Assembly (NCBI GenBank): GCA_012934845.2
Contig: WNNJ02002490.1
Coordinates: 1 to 64,000 of the forward strand
Length of the DNA stretch: 64,000 nt
Origin: Pomphorhynchus laevis
Taxonomy: Eukaryota; Acanthocephala; Palaeacanthocephala; Echinorhynchida; Pomphorhynchidae
Direction: 5' to 3'
Shown piece after piece: positions 10,373 to 20,050 of the stretch (position 1 is its first letter; each line of letters starts with the position of its first letter). The position numbers and the translations under genes are program-made. The notes beneath the pieces were generated by a model. It made no database searches. It was not told the DNA's origin and saw nothing but the letters and a program-made list of their open reading frames with translations.

Positions 10373-10857
10373 ATCGACATCTGCAAAGATTTATCACATA
10401 GTATAATTTTATCTAGGTAAAAAGCGTTTTATTTTTAAATCGTTTTATTATTAGTGAGCAGAAGACAAAGCCGCAAATGGCTGTTCAGTCTGTTCACTGT
10501 TGATATTAAGAAATAAAATAACAAACAAATGAAGTGTAGAATGTTATCAGCCGAGTATGCAGTTTAACACTGATTGATGGCTCGAGCTGCATGAATTCAC
10601 TTCCTCAATTGAAGTTTAAAATGTGAATAGCTGGTGGCATAAGCAATTTCTTCAGGTAGTACATTCCCAATCAACATTGGGAATCTACATTCCCAATGTT
10701 GATTACCCGATGGGAGTGGCTCATTATTCGAGGATTTTTACCAGGGGGAAATTTATATAGGGTTAGGCGAAGTCCACGACAATTCGTAGTTCTAAACTTT
10801 ATAACATTTGTGGGATATCCTTTAAAGAATTTGACAACTGCCCACACTTCCAAGAGA
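10373..10857. other. Gene-free stretch with an inverted repeat
   Basis: No gene is seen. At 10669-10704, arms AATCAACATTGGGAAT and ATTCCCAATGTTGATT face each other across CTAC, a perfect 16-bp hairpin. The following ~150 bp is locally less AT-rich and may be an unrecognised repeat. Confidence 0.6.
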
Positions 10858-11165
10858 TCAAGATACAGTAGTCTTTATCTCATTGAAGATAAACTTAGAT
10901 AGAATACGAATACGAATTATGAAAACAAATTCGAGACCCGCGACGAAGCACTGATTCAAGATAGGTAATTTCTTTTTAGTACATGGAAAAACAGCTTGAA
11001 TGCAATACTTAAGATGTGGACTAACCAAAGAACAATAAAAGAGTTTAATGATAGAAGGATTCATTCTCGAGAAGCAATTTGTGATGCAAACAAGGCTCGA
11101 ACTGCCTTACTGCGAGCAAATTCAGCATTCAAGCGTATTTTTAGTGTCTTGTGTATTATTACACC
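10858..11165 (-). pseudogene. LINE fragment (CR1/Jockey-like C-terminal region)
   Basis: The frame contains LFYCSLVSPHLKYCIQAVFP and CTKKKLPILN, the typical post-RT segment 'SLVRPHLEYCIQAW.P' of Jockey/CR1-type LINEs. It is a short old fragment close to the NAXE 5' side. Confidence 0.65.
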
Positions 11166-11274
11166 CAAATCCTCTTGTTCCGACACAGTATCTTTCATCC
11201 AATGTGATAACTATGATCGATCCCAACGCTACATAATCTCATACATACGCATTTAATTATATTTAACCTCTAAT

Positions 11275-12340
11275 TACTCTACCCAACATAGCAGCGGGGC
11301 CAAATACATGCTAATGATGTATTTCCTCTGAAATAACTATCTAGTATCTTATTCTAATACAAAGTATATTATTTATATCCATCCATAAAAATTTGCCACT
11401 TAAGAGTTTAAATTTATTCTTTATATTATTGTGTTGATTTATATATTTTACTATTTTCTACTTGATGTTATTTTTATAGTAACCTAGTTTAAAATATGTA
11501 TCTATTAAATTATTTAAATGATTTTGAAGAAAGCAAATATCATTACATATTGTTGCAATTCTTAAAATTTCATCATTTAATGTATTATATTTTATATTAT
11601 ATGGTATGCATGAATGCTCATGCAAAAATATGTTTCTTGTAAATTTAAATATGTCATCTTTACGAAATAAATTAATAGTAGTTTTAGTTAATGTTAATTT
11701 AATGTTCATATCTAGATATACACCTTCTTTATTATTAATATTGGTTTTGTTAAGAATAAGGCTTTCTGGATAAATGTGCTTACTATTTGAATAAAAATTA
11801 TTAGAATTAAATACACATATCATCAATGTACCGAAACATATATTTCATATATTTATATAGTTTAGATTTAGCTTTACACAGTTATGAACAAATTCATATT
11901 CTATAAAGCTTAAAAACAAGTCAGCTATAATTGGGCTACTATTAGCTCTCATTGGAACACCTTTTGTCTAAATATAGATAAAAGGTGTTATTTAAATACT
12001 TTTATCATTTAAATACTTTTAAATAATTTTGGTTTATCAAAATATTTAAGGATTCTATTAATTCAATTTTATCCATATTTTTATATTTACTTGATAGTTT
12101 AATTTTTGCTAGATAGGCGTTATAGTTATTATAACATATATATGTATATCGTTTTCCGAATATAAGATTAATTAATTTTACTAACGCTTTCTTAATATCT
12201 ACTAAATCTAGATTTGTATAAAGCGTACTAAAATCGTATGTATTCATATTTTGAAAATTTATTCCTTTGGCCTGCTCTAAAAATTCTTTTGTATAATTAA
12301 TACTGAAATAGTGTTTCATACCAGTATTAAACAATCAACA
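11275..12340 (-). mobile_element. Penelope-like element copy 1, decayed
   Basis: This 5'-truncated copy is closely similar in sequence to the element at 37665-39411. RT pieces are NMNTYDFSTLYTNLDL (near 12240) and the C-terminal part (11458-11826). It also shares the 3' segment with CTACCCAACATAGCAGCGG at about 11280-11300. The coding frame is interrupted in a few places. The conserved tail GACTCAGTTAGCTGAT is absent from this copy. Confidence 0.85.
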
Positions 12341-12359
12341 TAACAACAAACAGTCAATT

Positions 12360-13690
12360 TTAAAAGATTCGTTAGAAATCCGGTGACTCCTTCACTCCTC
12401 ACCCGCGATATTGACATCATCAGTCATTCTTAACTTTTTTCGTTACTCACCGCCCTACAACCTATTCCGAACATCTACTCTGTCATGCACAGCATAGATT
12501 CCGTCGAGGGAGTTTCACTATGACAGCTTTATCTGAAACCGAGAAACAATGTTCACAATGATTTTATCTCACCATCCTGCATATGCTATCTTCGTAGACT
12601 TCACTAAGGCTTTTGGTAACGCTAATTGCAATTTACTTCTGTGCGACAGTGCTTTCATTTCCATTTCATCACCGAATACAATGGAGTGCTTGCTGAAAGG
12701 TGATATTCTGTTAGCGCTATGCAATTCTCATTGTCTTGCTGACTTACCATCATTTATACAATCGAAAAACTCGCAATTAAAAAGAAAAATATTTGCCGAT
12801 GGCCTTCTAGTACTCTCGGATTTCGCTAACGTAACAAAGGCACTACCAGATAAAATCAGAGCTTATTGTTCCATTATGATTTGACAGTAAGCACTATTAA
12901 GTCCAAAACGATAAAGTTTTTCGTGGTGATCACCTACCTCACTTCAACCAACTTCCATTAAAATCCAACCAATAAAATTCACAAATTCCTACAAATATCT
13001 AGGCGTCCTCCACGCTATCACATATATGTTACGGCTTCACATTGAATAAAAAGCCTGTAAAATTCTAACCAGCCGATTTGATTTCAAAAAGCCTCTCAAA
13101 ATATCGTTCATGAGGCCATTCGTTTCTTTAAAATAATGTTAGAGTCAATGATATCAAACGCCCTTACTGCCATACGGTTAGATTTATCTACTCACAACTT
13201 CCAACAAATCGATTCGTGTAAATGACGATATATTAAAAAGATACTAGGCCTTTCAAGAAAATCTCACTCAACCTCAGTAGACTCCTTGATCACTGTATCT
13301 CTACAATATGTTGATTATCGAAACCAACTTGGTCTGTCGAAATAATTACTATTCAGACAAAACGTATTGCAGTACACCTCCAAACTTAGCCTCTCCAACA
13401 CAGATATAATTGCAGCTTCAAAATTCTCTCGACTTCTTTAGCTAAAACCACAAAATTCAGAGACCTGTTATTATCGTTCGAGCTTACCTATACGTTTACC
13501 AAGACAACTTTTGCACCAACCATATTCTTTGTCATGATCGTTTAATGTTGATGCATATTTCGTAATACACTAACCTCTTTTTATATTATTTACTTATTCA
13601 ATTATTTCATACTTATATAAATTCGTATATGTTATTACTTATTCTTTATTTATGGATATTGTCGAATAAAGCCTTTATTCTTGGTATTTC
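12360..13690 (+). pseudogene. Decayed LINE reverse transcriptase
   Basis: AYAIFVDFTKAFGNAN (near 12572) is RT motif A. LKGDILLALCNSHCLADLPSF (near 12696-12760) is motif B and downstream sequence, and FADGLLVLSDF (near 12790) is motif C with Asp changed. Later parts are scattered through frames to an AATAAA-bearing end near 13670. It is old; the clade is not assigned. Confidence 0.65.
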
Positions 13691-14635
13691 ATTACAGTTT
13701 TGTTCGAAAATATTACAATTCACGATGCCGGGTACTCACCTAAAACCTGAAAAGTTGATTACACTTTAACTAAATACGATTTTTCATAATGACATCGAAA
13801 TAATGGAAATATCATTTTAATTGCCTAATATACTTTATTAAACAGTAATTTATTTTCGTAAATTGTGGAACAATATTTGCTAAAATCTGGATTAAAACAC
13901 ATCTAGTAGGAATGTCGTATTAAAAATTTATTTTAACACATTATGGAGCAGAACGTTTAAATTATTTTAATTAGCACAACTTAGTAAATAATTTGCATAA
14001 AATCATTTTCTAAACTAATCTAAATTGATCAAATAATTTACTCTCGATTATATCTTACTATTGAATACGTACTATAAAGATCTTTATTTACAGGAAGCAT
14101 ATTTGATAAAGTTGTTATCTGTAAATCGAAAATCAAAAATTACAATTTTAAAAATTTATATTAAGCAATCTTTAAAATTGTTTGAAATTGTTGGATAGTT
14201 AAGATTATGAGACAGATATGTTTTTGCTTTCCGACATGTTGATGCTTTTGTACACGATAAACTAGTAAGGAAAATAATGCTCGCTCTTAAACAAACTTCT
14301 TATGTTTCGTATTATTCAAGTTAAACTTTTTACTTAAAAATTAAATTTAAAACGGCAAATTTTAAAGTTTATTTTAAAGGAAAATACGATTTTTATCAAC
14401 AGACTCAAACACGCATTGTTGATTCAAAACGTCAAAATGTAAAATATAATTTGTTTCTTAATCATCACGTATCACGTATCGAAAATACTAATGACAAATA
14501 TTTTGGATATCAAATTAATCAGCTGTCAATTTATAAATCAAATGGTGACAAGAGATAGACAATAATATTATTTTGAAATAATAAGTTAAAAACATTATAA
14601 ATGTAACTTTTGATTTGATTTTAATTAGAATAAAA
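13691..14635. other. AT-rich stretch without a gene
   Basis: No coding frame, RNA gene or repeat family was recognised. Confidence 0.6.
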
Positions 14636-14975
14636 TATAAAGAATTATTGGAGCTAGATCAAAGAAAAGAGGAAAATGTTTTATTGGTATTTCGTTAGCC
14701 CGTGTTAGCATCTTTAGAAAAATCAATTTAATGATTGTGATTTTCTTAAGATGCCAAAAAAGGTTAGCGAAATATCAAATAAAATAAATAATTATTGGAG
14801 CTGAATCAAAGAAAAGAAGAATTTCTTTTGATATTTCGCTAACTTCGGTTAGCAACTTCAGAAAATTACTGAAATATCTGGGTAACTTTTCTGAATATGC
14901 TAACAGAAGTAAGCGAAATATCAAATAAAATTTCCCCCTTCTTTAATCCAGCTTCAATAATTATTTATCAATAAT
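14636..14975. mobile_element. Two fold-back F elements side by side
   Basis: Two inverted-repeat units share the end ATTATTGGAGCTGAATCAAAG and the inner GATATTTCGCTAAC/GTTAGCGAAATATC pair. The boundary is near 14790. A partial third unit (15165-15260) and another (15440-15570) follow. Confidence 0.75.
14830..14861 (-). ncRNA. Hammerhead-like motif in fold-back F
   Basis: The minus strand reads CTGAAGT, a perfect hairpin GCTAAC/CGAA/GTTAGC, then GAAATATC. The last base of the first box departs from CUGANGA. The plus strand at 14891-14922 has a similar but weaker version. Confidence 0.3.
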
Positions 14976-15164
14976 GGATCATTATCAACTATTTAAAATT
15001 GGTTCAAGTGATTTTATTTAAGTGGTTTTAATGTAACAATGTATTGAACTTGACATGTGATCCATTGAACCCCGTGGTGCCTGCTGATTGTTAATATCAG
15101 AAGGCAATATTCAATTTTTGAATTGCTGAAAATGAGGATATTGGGGATCAATATCCCCAATATC

Positions 15165-15260
15165 TTCTGTTAGTTCGCTAACAGAAGTAAGCGAACTATC
15201 AAAAATAATCCTATTTTCTTTGATTCATCTCCAATAATTATTTATCAATAATAGATCATT
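15165..15260. mobile_element. Partial fold-back F element
   Basis: One half of the family is recognisable: GTTCGCTAACAGAAGTAAGCGAACTATC-like sequence in two halves, then TTCTTTGATTCATCTCCAAT and AATTATTTATCAATAATAGATC. Just upstream (about 15137-15165) is a palindrome built on ATATTGGGGAT/ATCCCCAATAT. Confidence 0.6.
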
Positions 15261-15439
15261 ATCAACTTTTAATTTCATAATATAAAGAAAACCAGTATAC
15301 TTTTAAAATAATAAGTTAAAAATGAGAAAATGTTCCTTAATTTTCTAAAAAATCAATCTAATGATTGTAATTTTCTGAAGATGATTTAAACTAATCACAA
15401 CTAATTTTCATTAGTTGTCCAAAATTGATTCAGACAAAC

Positions 15440-15570
15440 GTTCAATCAAACAAGATCAGATAATTTTCTGAAGATGCTAGCAGAGTTTAGCGAAATATCA
15501 AATAAAATTTTCCCCTTCTTTGATCCAGCTCCAATAATTATTTATCAATAATAGATCATTATAAACTTTT
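15440..15570. mobile_element. Fold-back F element, 3' half
   Basis: CTGAAGATGCTAGC...TTTAGCGAAATATC at 15468-15499 is followed by the family's outer end TTTGATCCAGCTCCAATAAT and TTATCAATAATAGATCATTA. Confidence 0.7.
15468..15499 (+). ncRNA. Hammerhead-like motif in fold-back F
   Basis: CTGAAGA, stem GCTA/TAGC, and GAAATATC follow the CUGANGA-stem-GAAA layout. AUAU after GAA is self-complementary, as ACGU is in the GAAACGTC versions elsewhere. Confidence 0.3.
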
Positions 15571-16161
15571 TACAAAAATAAAAAAAATATTATATTTTAT
15601 AATCGCTGTAATTATAATATTTTAATGACATATTAAAAGTGCGTTTAAGAAGAGACAACAAGCAAAATCTACAAGCTTTTCACCTAATACAATTATAAAT
15701 ACTAATTTGAAAGCATTAGATACGTAAATTGCTTTATTAAATAAATTTTTTAATATTTATAACAATTAAATTATTTAATTTAAATGAACATAAATCTTAT
15801 TTTTGTAACAATTTAATAAAATTAATAAGAAATTATAATTTAAATGTAAGTCAGAAAATTATGTCATTTCCAGGGATTCAGTTACATAATTTAAAGACAT
15901 TAGCAGCTTTTGTAGGTGTGAACATGATATAACGTCGTTATAACATAATTTTAAATGTTACATCACAATTTCTAAATATAAAGGTAGTTTAATCATGTAA
16001 GTTAACATTTTATCACGTATCTTATATTTTTCCCGAGAATCAAATAAACAATAACAATAGGTTAACATTTAATGTTAATATATATTTCATAATTTACACA
16101 AAATTACCAAAAAACATACTCGATTTTAACAATACAAAAAAATAAAGAAGATATCAAAAAC
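15571..16161. other. AT-rich stretch downstream of the PACS gene
   Basis: This is the 3' flank of the minus-strand PACS gene. No other gene or repeat was recognised. Confidence 0.6.
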
Positions 16162-17949
16162 CTAATAACAGCAAAATCGTAATCTATCAACATGGGTATG
16201 CCAGTTAGGACTTATCTGTACAAACTTTACACCATTGGATAGAACACTGTCCACAGATACGTCTAGTCGTTTATGTTTAACGCTCGAACAGACTAGTTTA
16301 TTCACATGTCTTAGGTAATGGACTTTATTTTTTCGTTCATAGACTACATTCAAAAGACCATCATATTGGCTATTCCCAGAGCCGTCATCATATAAGCGGC
16401 ATGTGATCGATGGAATTCTAATCCGACGACGTAGTTCCTTATCACCGTTATTATTCTTTTGTCGAATAGTTTGCCAGTAATCTAAGCGTAGGGTAGTCTT
16501 ACCCTCGGTACTAATTGATACTTCTACGATAAAAGGAATTAACTTCGATTCGATTCCCCTGCTTAGCACAACCTGTGACAAATGTAGATCAATCGAATTT
16601 ATCGTCAACTGTTCTTTAACAAGATCATCATTTAAGCTAGTGGTAGTTTGTCGTTGCATATCGCCCAAATTCAATAGATAATTGCAAATACGAGTTGTAT
16701 CTCCATGCTTGCAGTACTCAGGCCAATCACCGTCGATAAAGCTGATGTCAAACTGTTTTCCGAAAAAATGAGATAACAGTTTTGTCAATAGTGAATGATC
16801 GCTACTGTCGTATACTGGAGCATAAAGTATACGAAGATTTGTAGCAGATGTAGATTTAAATGACATCTGTACAAGAAGGGCACGAATGCATGCATTAACC
16901 AGAACATCAGTGCCTATAATTGTAATCATGCCATCAACTGGCAAAATAAGATCAGACGGAAAACAATACGGATCAATTACAAAAACCGATTTAGCTAAAG
17001 ACTGCCAGCACTTGCTAGCAGCACTGGAAGTGTTTGAATTATGATGACAATGAGCAGCGAATGAAGCTTCTATCAAAGCACATGCGCTCGGTGGGCACTG
17101 CTCCCTTATTACTTGCCATGATATCTCTTGATATTGTGAAGGTGAAGTATTGTTATTGCAAATTGAAAGTGTCGAAGATGAAGATAAAGATGTCTTTGTT
17201 TGTTGTTGAGGAATCTTCTGTGCACTTTGATGAACATATGGAAACACATTTCTAGATAATGGTGCGTCTTTTTTTCTTATGTCGATCTGAATACGATTTA
17301 TAAGATCTTGAAGTCTTCTTCGAAACATATCTGCCTTTGCAATAGTCAAGCAATGCTTATCTTGCGCAGAGCATATTGATGCTGCAGTTGTTGATGTCGA
17401 TGAAGATGACGTAAGTGAAATCGAATGTAAGGGAAACTGCTTGCTGTCTCGCCATAAGGACAGATTTTTAAACGGTCTATGCTTCAATTTTCCTACAACA
17501 AATCCTAACTCATTCACAATGTCGACAGTAATATGATGCTCTTCTGATTTATGTTGTTGTCGCTGGACATTGTGATAGTTGAGATTGGCTAAGCCGAGTA
17601 AATCTTTATCATAGTAAAGTATAATCGAGACTTTAGTATCGTTTGGATGACTGTGATGGAACACAGTACACTTAATGTTCAATGGAAACACTGTAGATTT
17701 TATGCAGATTGGTCGAATTCGCTTACATAGTGTTGGCCTTTGGTCATTCACACTGACCCATATGCTTAAGCTAGATGTTAACGGTGAAGTCAGTATAACC
17801 TTAACTTCAGATATTTGGAAACAGAAGGCCGATTGCGGCTGATAATTATCAACCTGATGGTGGTGTGCAGGAATATTAGTATTGTCAATATGAAGACGTT
17901 GGTCTATGATAACTTTCACAGGCTTGGCCGATATATACCAGGATTTCAT
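16162..17949 (-). CDS. PACS-family (phosphofurin acidic cluster sorting) protein
   Basis: PACS proteins are cytosolic adaptors that bind acidic-cluster motifs of membrane cargo and coat proteins for TGN/endosome and ER traffic. The 595-residue frame begins MKSWYISAKPVKVI. Its first ~165 residues resemble the cargo-binding (furin-binding) region: beta-rich, with FCFQISEVKVILTSPLTSSL in place of 'SLTLKKLVMLKEMDKDL'. Residues ~175-275 are Ser/Thr/Gln-rich linker. The C-terminal half matches the PACS family: DGMITIIGTDVLVNACIRAL (339-358), IPFIVEVSI, LRLDYW (487-492), and the hallmark end from ERKNKVHYL through KLVCSSVKHKRLDV to NGVKFVQISPNWHTHV (538-587). Human PACS1/2 are about 890-960 residues, so this one is compact, mainly through a short linker. 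It is intronless and undamaged. A more distant DUF-type relative is possible, but the C-terminal match is strong. Confidence 0.82.
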   Translation of the reverse strand: MKSWYISAKPVKVIIDQRLHIDNTNIPAHHHQVDNYQPQSAFCFQISEVKVILTSPLTSSLSIWVSVNDQRPTLCKRIRPICIKSTVFPLNIKCTVFHHSHPNDTKVSIILYYDKDLLGLANLNYHNVQRQQHKSEEHHITVDIVNELGFVVGKLKHRPFKNLSLWRDSKQFPLHSISLTSSSSTSTTAASICSAQDKHCLTIAKADMFRRRLQDLINRIQIDIRKKDAPLSRNVFPYVHQSAQKIPQQQTKTSLSSSSTLSICNNNTSPSQYQEISWQVIREQCPPSACALIEASFAAHCHHNSNTSSAASKCWQSLAKSVFVIDPYCFPSDLILPVDGMITIIGTDVLVNACIRALLVQMSFKSTSATNLRILYAPVYDSSDHSLLTKLLSHFFGKQFDISFIDGDWPEYCKHGDTTRICNYLLNLGDMQRQTTTSLNDDLVKEQLTINSIDLHLSQVVLSRGIESKLIPFIVEVSISTEGKTTLRLDYWQTIRQKNNNGDKELRRRIRIPSITCRLYDDGSGNSQYDGLLNVVYERKNKVHYLRHVNKLVCSSVKHKRLDVSVDSVLSNGVKFVQISPNWHTHVDRLRFCCY

Positions 17950-18149
17950 TTTTACAAAAAAATAGGAAAACTATCTAAATACCTAAAATTAGACAATGTT
18001 TTTATATATTTGAAATTGTAATGCTTATTTGTTATTGTGCTAGAGTGATAACGTGTTAAGTTTTAGTAAAAGAATCCATTATTATTAATTTAAAGTTAAT
18101 TTAACTAATTTAACTAATTTAATTAATTATTAATTTTAAGTTAATTTTA

Positions 18150-18640
18150 AGTTAATTAAACCCCAAGTCTATCTGGCGTGCCTGACGCAATAAGTTTCGA
18201 AAATGACGCGACAACTCGAAGACCAGATGCGTGCCCTGATATTGTGTGCAGTGGATTGTTCGGTGGTAAGATAGAGCGTAGGTTTTTTGACGTATGCATT
18301 TTAAACGAAGGAGCTCCATCCTATAATTCGTGATCGTCGGCTGCGTGCTTCGAATATCATGAGCAACGAATGCGAGGCAAGTACGAAGAAAGGATACGAG
18401 AAGTTGACCACAGCTCTTTCTGCTCACTAGTATTTGTGTCGACGGATCGTGCAGGCAGAGCATCAAACGCAACTCTACGCGTGTTAGTGACATAGATCAG
18501 CGAGAAACACAAGTCTGAATTTTCTAGTGTAATAACGTGGCTCCACATGAAAATTGGAATTGCTCTAGCAAGGTCGATATCACAGTGTTTCCTTGCACCG
18601 CGGTCCAAACTCAATGCACCGGTACATTCGGTCGTAGACA
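18150..18640 (+). pseudogene. LINE family B fragment (restriction-like endonuclease end)
   Basis: Plus-strand pieces read RPDIVCSGLFGGKIERRFFDV (18210-18272, split by me only for naming the motif positions), EYHEQRMRGKYEERIREVDHS and ARSISQCFLAPRS. These align with the C-terminus of the element at 60937-63921 (RLDIVCSGLHGSRFERTFFDV). The PD...FFDV pattern is the PD-(D/E)XK endonuclease core. It is an old copy with stops. Minus-strand frames over the same bases are shadows. Confidence 0.8.
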
Positions 18641-18835
18641 TTGAAATGCAAATAGCACAATGATCTTTTTTCTTTATAATTATACTCGTAAAAAAGTTAA
18701 TTTAATTGTGCAGCCGTTGTTACAATTGAAATTTTTGATGACACCGCACTGTGTTTCAATCCTATAAGGCAACATCAGTACGTTACATTTCATTATTGGT
18801 AAACCTCGTCAGCTACTGATTCAATACCTACGTTT

Positions 18836-19050
18836 CACGTTTCAATCTTTTTAATGTTGGCTGACGATCACTCGACTTGTCTGCTTTTATTCGTATTTAG
18901 ATTTAATGAAAGAATCGTCTTACATTTTGCAAATAACATTTTAAATAAATTTTCAGAATGTAAGACGAAAGTCTTTCATTAAAACCAAATGCCCAAAAAT
19001 AGCAAGCGAGTAGAATTATCGTCGGCCTGCATTAAAAAGACCGAAATGAG
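18836..19050. mobile_element. Palindromic element (~215 bp)
   Basis: Diverged inverted arms run 18836-18926 and 18957-19050. The best-matching parts are AATGAAAGA..CGTCTTACATT against AATGTAAGACGAAAGTCTTT, plus CTTTTTAATGTTGGCTGACG against CGTCGGCCTGCATTAAAAAG. Arm divergence is higher than in the palindromes at 2372 and 48035, so it is older. Confidence 0.7.
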
Positions 19051-19979
19051 AACTAATTTCAACAAATTTGATGTTTTACTTTCAAAACTTTGTATCGTTA
19101 ATTAAAGATATATTTATAATAAAAATATTAATGTGCTAATTACATGATATAAAGAATTTATATACAGCAGTTAAGTAAACATGATTATTAAACCAAGATA
19201 AAATAATAGAAATACTAATTAAAATGTGTAGTCAATTACCACAAATATATTATCACCGCAACATTTGAGATTTACATTTTCTTTAGATGGAATTAATCTA
19301 AGAAACTGTAAATAATAAAAATTTACATTTTAGTTATGTAAAAATTATTTAAGTGTAACTAAGATTTAAATATCGGAGCGTAAATCCATATCAATTAGTA
19401 AAACAGACCTAATGTTTGAGATTGTAATCCAACTCTGGGATATTTTATTATTTATGGTAATATAATGAATATTTGCTTTCTAATTCCACAATCTTGACAG
19501 ATAACCATCAAATTGCAGATCTCACAGTATTTTATTTCAGAATTAAAACGGTTTCCTGTGTAAAAATATCATATTGGATTTATTAAATGACATTTACAAA
19601 TGACATTCACATTTATATAAGTCAAATTTTTTATAGAATCCCATCTTTTTACTCTATAACATTGACTCAATCAAAGCGAGCAGAATATTACACGAAAAAT
19701 AAGATTTCAATATGTAAAAATATCAAATTTAAAGGTCGCAACACTGATTAGGATAAATATTAATAATTTATCTTGAATAATTAATCTAATGTGATCCAGA
19801 TGTTTAGTAATCGGAATTTGGAGTTGATAGAACAGGATTATCAGAGTATTAAATTTCAACAAAATCAACTATTATAAATGGCATACTGCAAATATGTAGG
19901 ATCTTTATATTTTAATAAAATCAGCTATTAATTGATTAAAAAATCGCCTATTATAAATGGCATACTGCAATTTAAAAAT
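19051..19979. other. AT-rich stretch; nothing recognised
   Basis: No gene is seen. The N-terminal part of the MULE beginning at 19980 may extend back into the end of this stretch but cannot be read. Confidence 0.55.
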
Positions 19980-20050
19980 AATGAAAACTACTCAGCATTG
20001 GTACGTGGATGGTACATTTAAAGTTGCCCCAACGTTGTTTGTACAGTTAT
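19980..20050 (+). pseudogene. MULE transposase, left half
   Basis: The frame reads TQHWYVDGTFKVAPTLFVQLYT, which matches the start of the MULE transposase domain (W.ADGTFK.AP.LF.QLYTIH) with the first catalytic Asp in DGTFK. It stops at 20050 where a LINE A 3' tail begins. The right half resumes at about 25671. Confidence 0.75.

Noticed and set aside
18152-18641. Two minus-strand frames of 113 and 94 codons
   Set aside because: They are shadows of the plus-strand LINE B endonuclease fragment.
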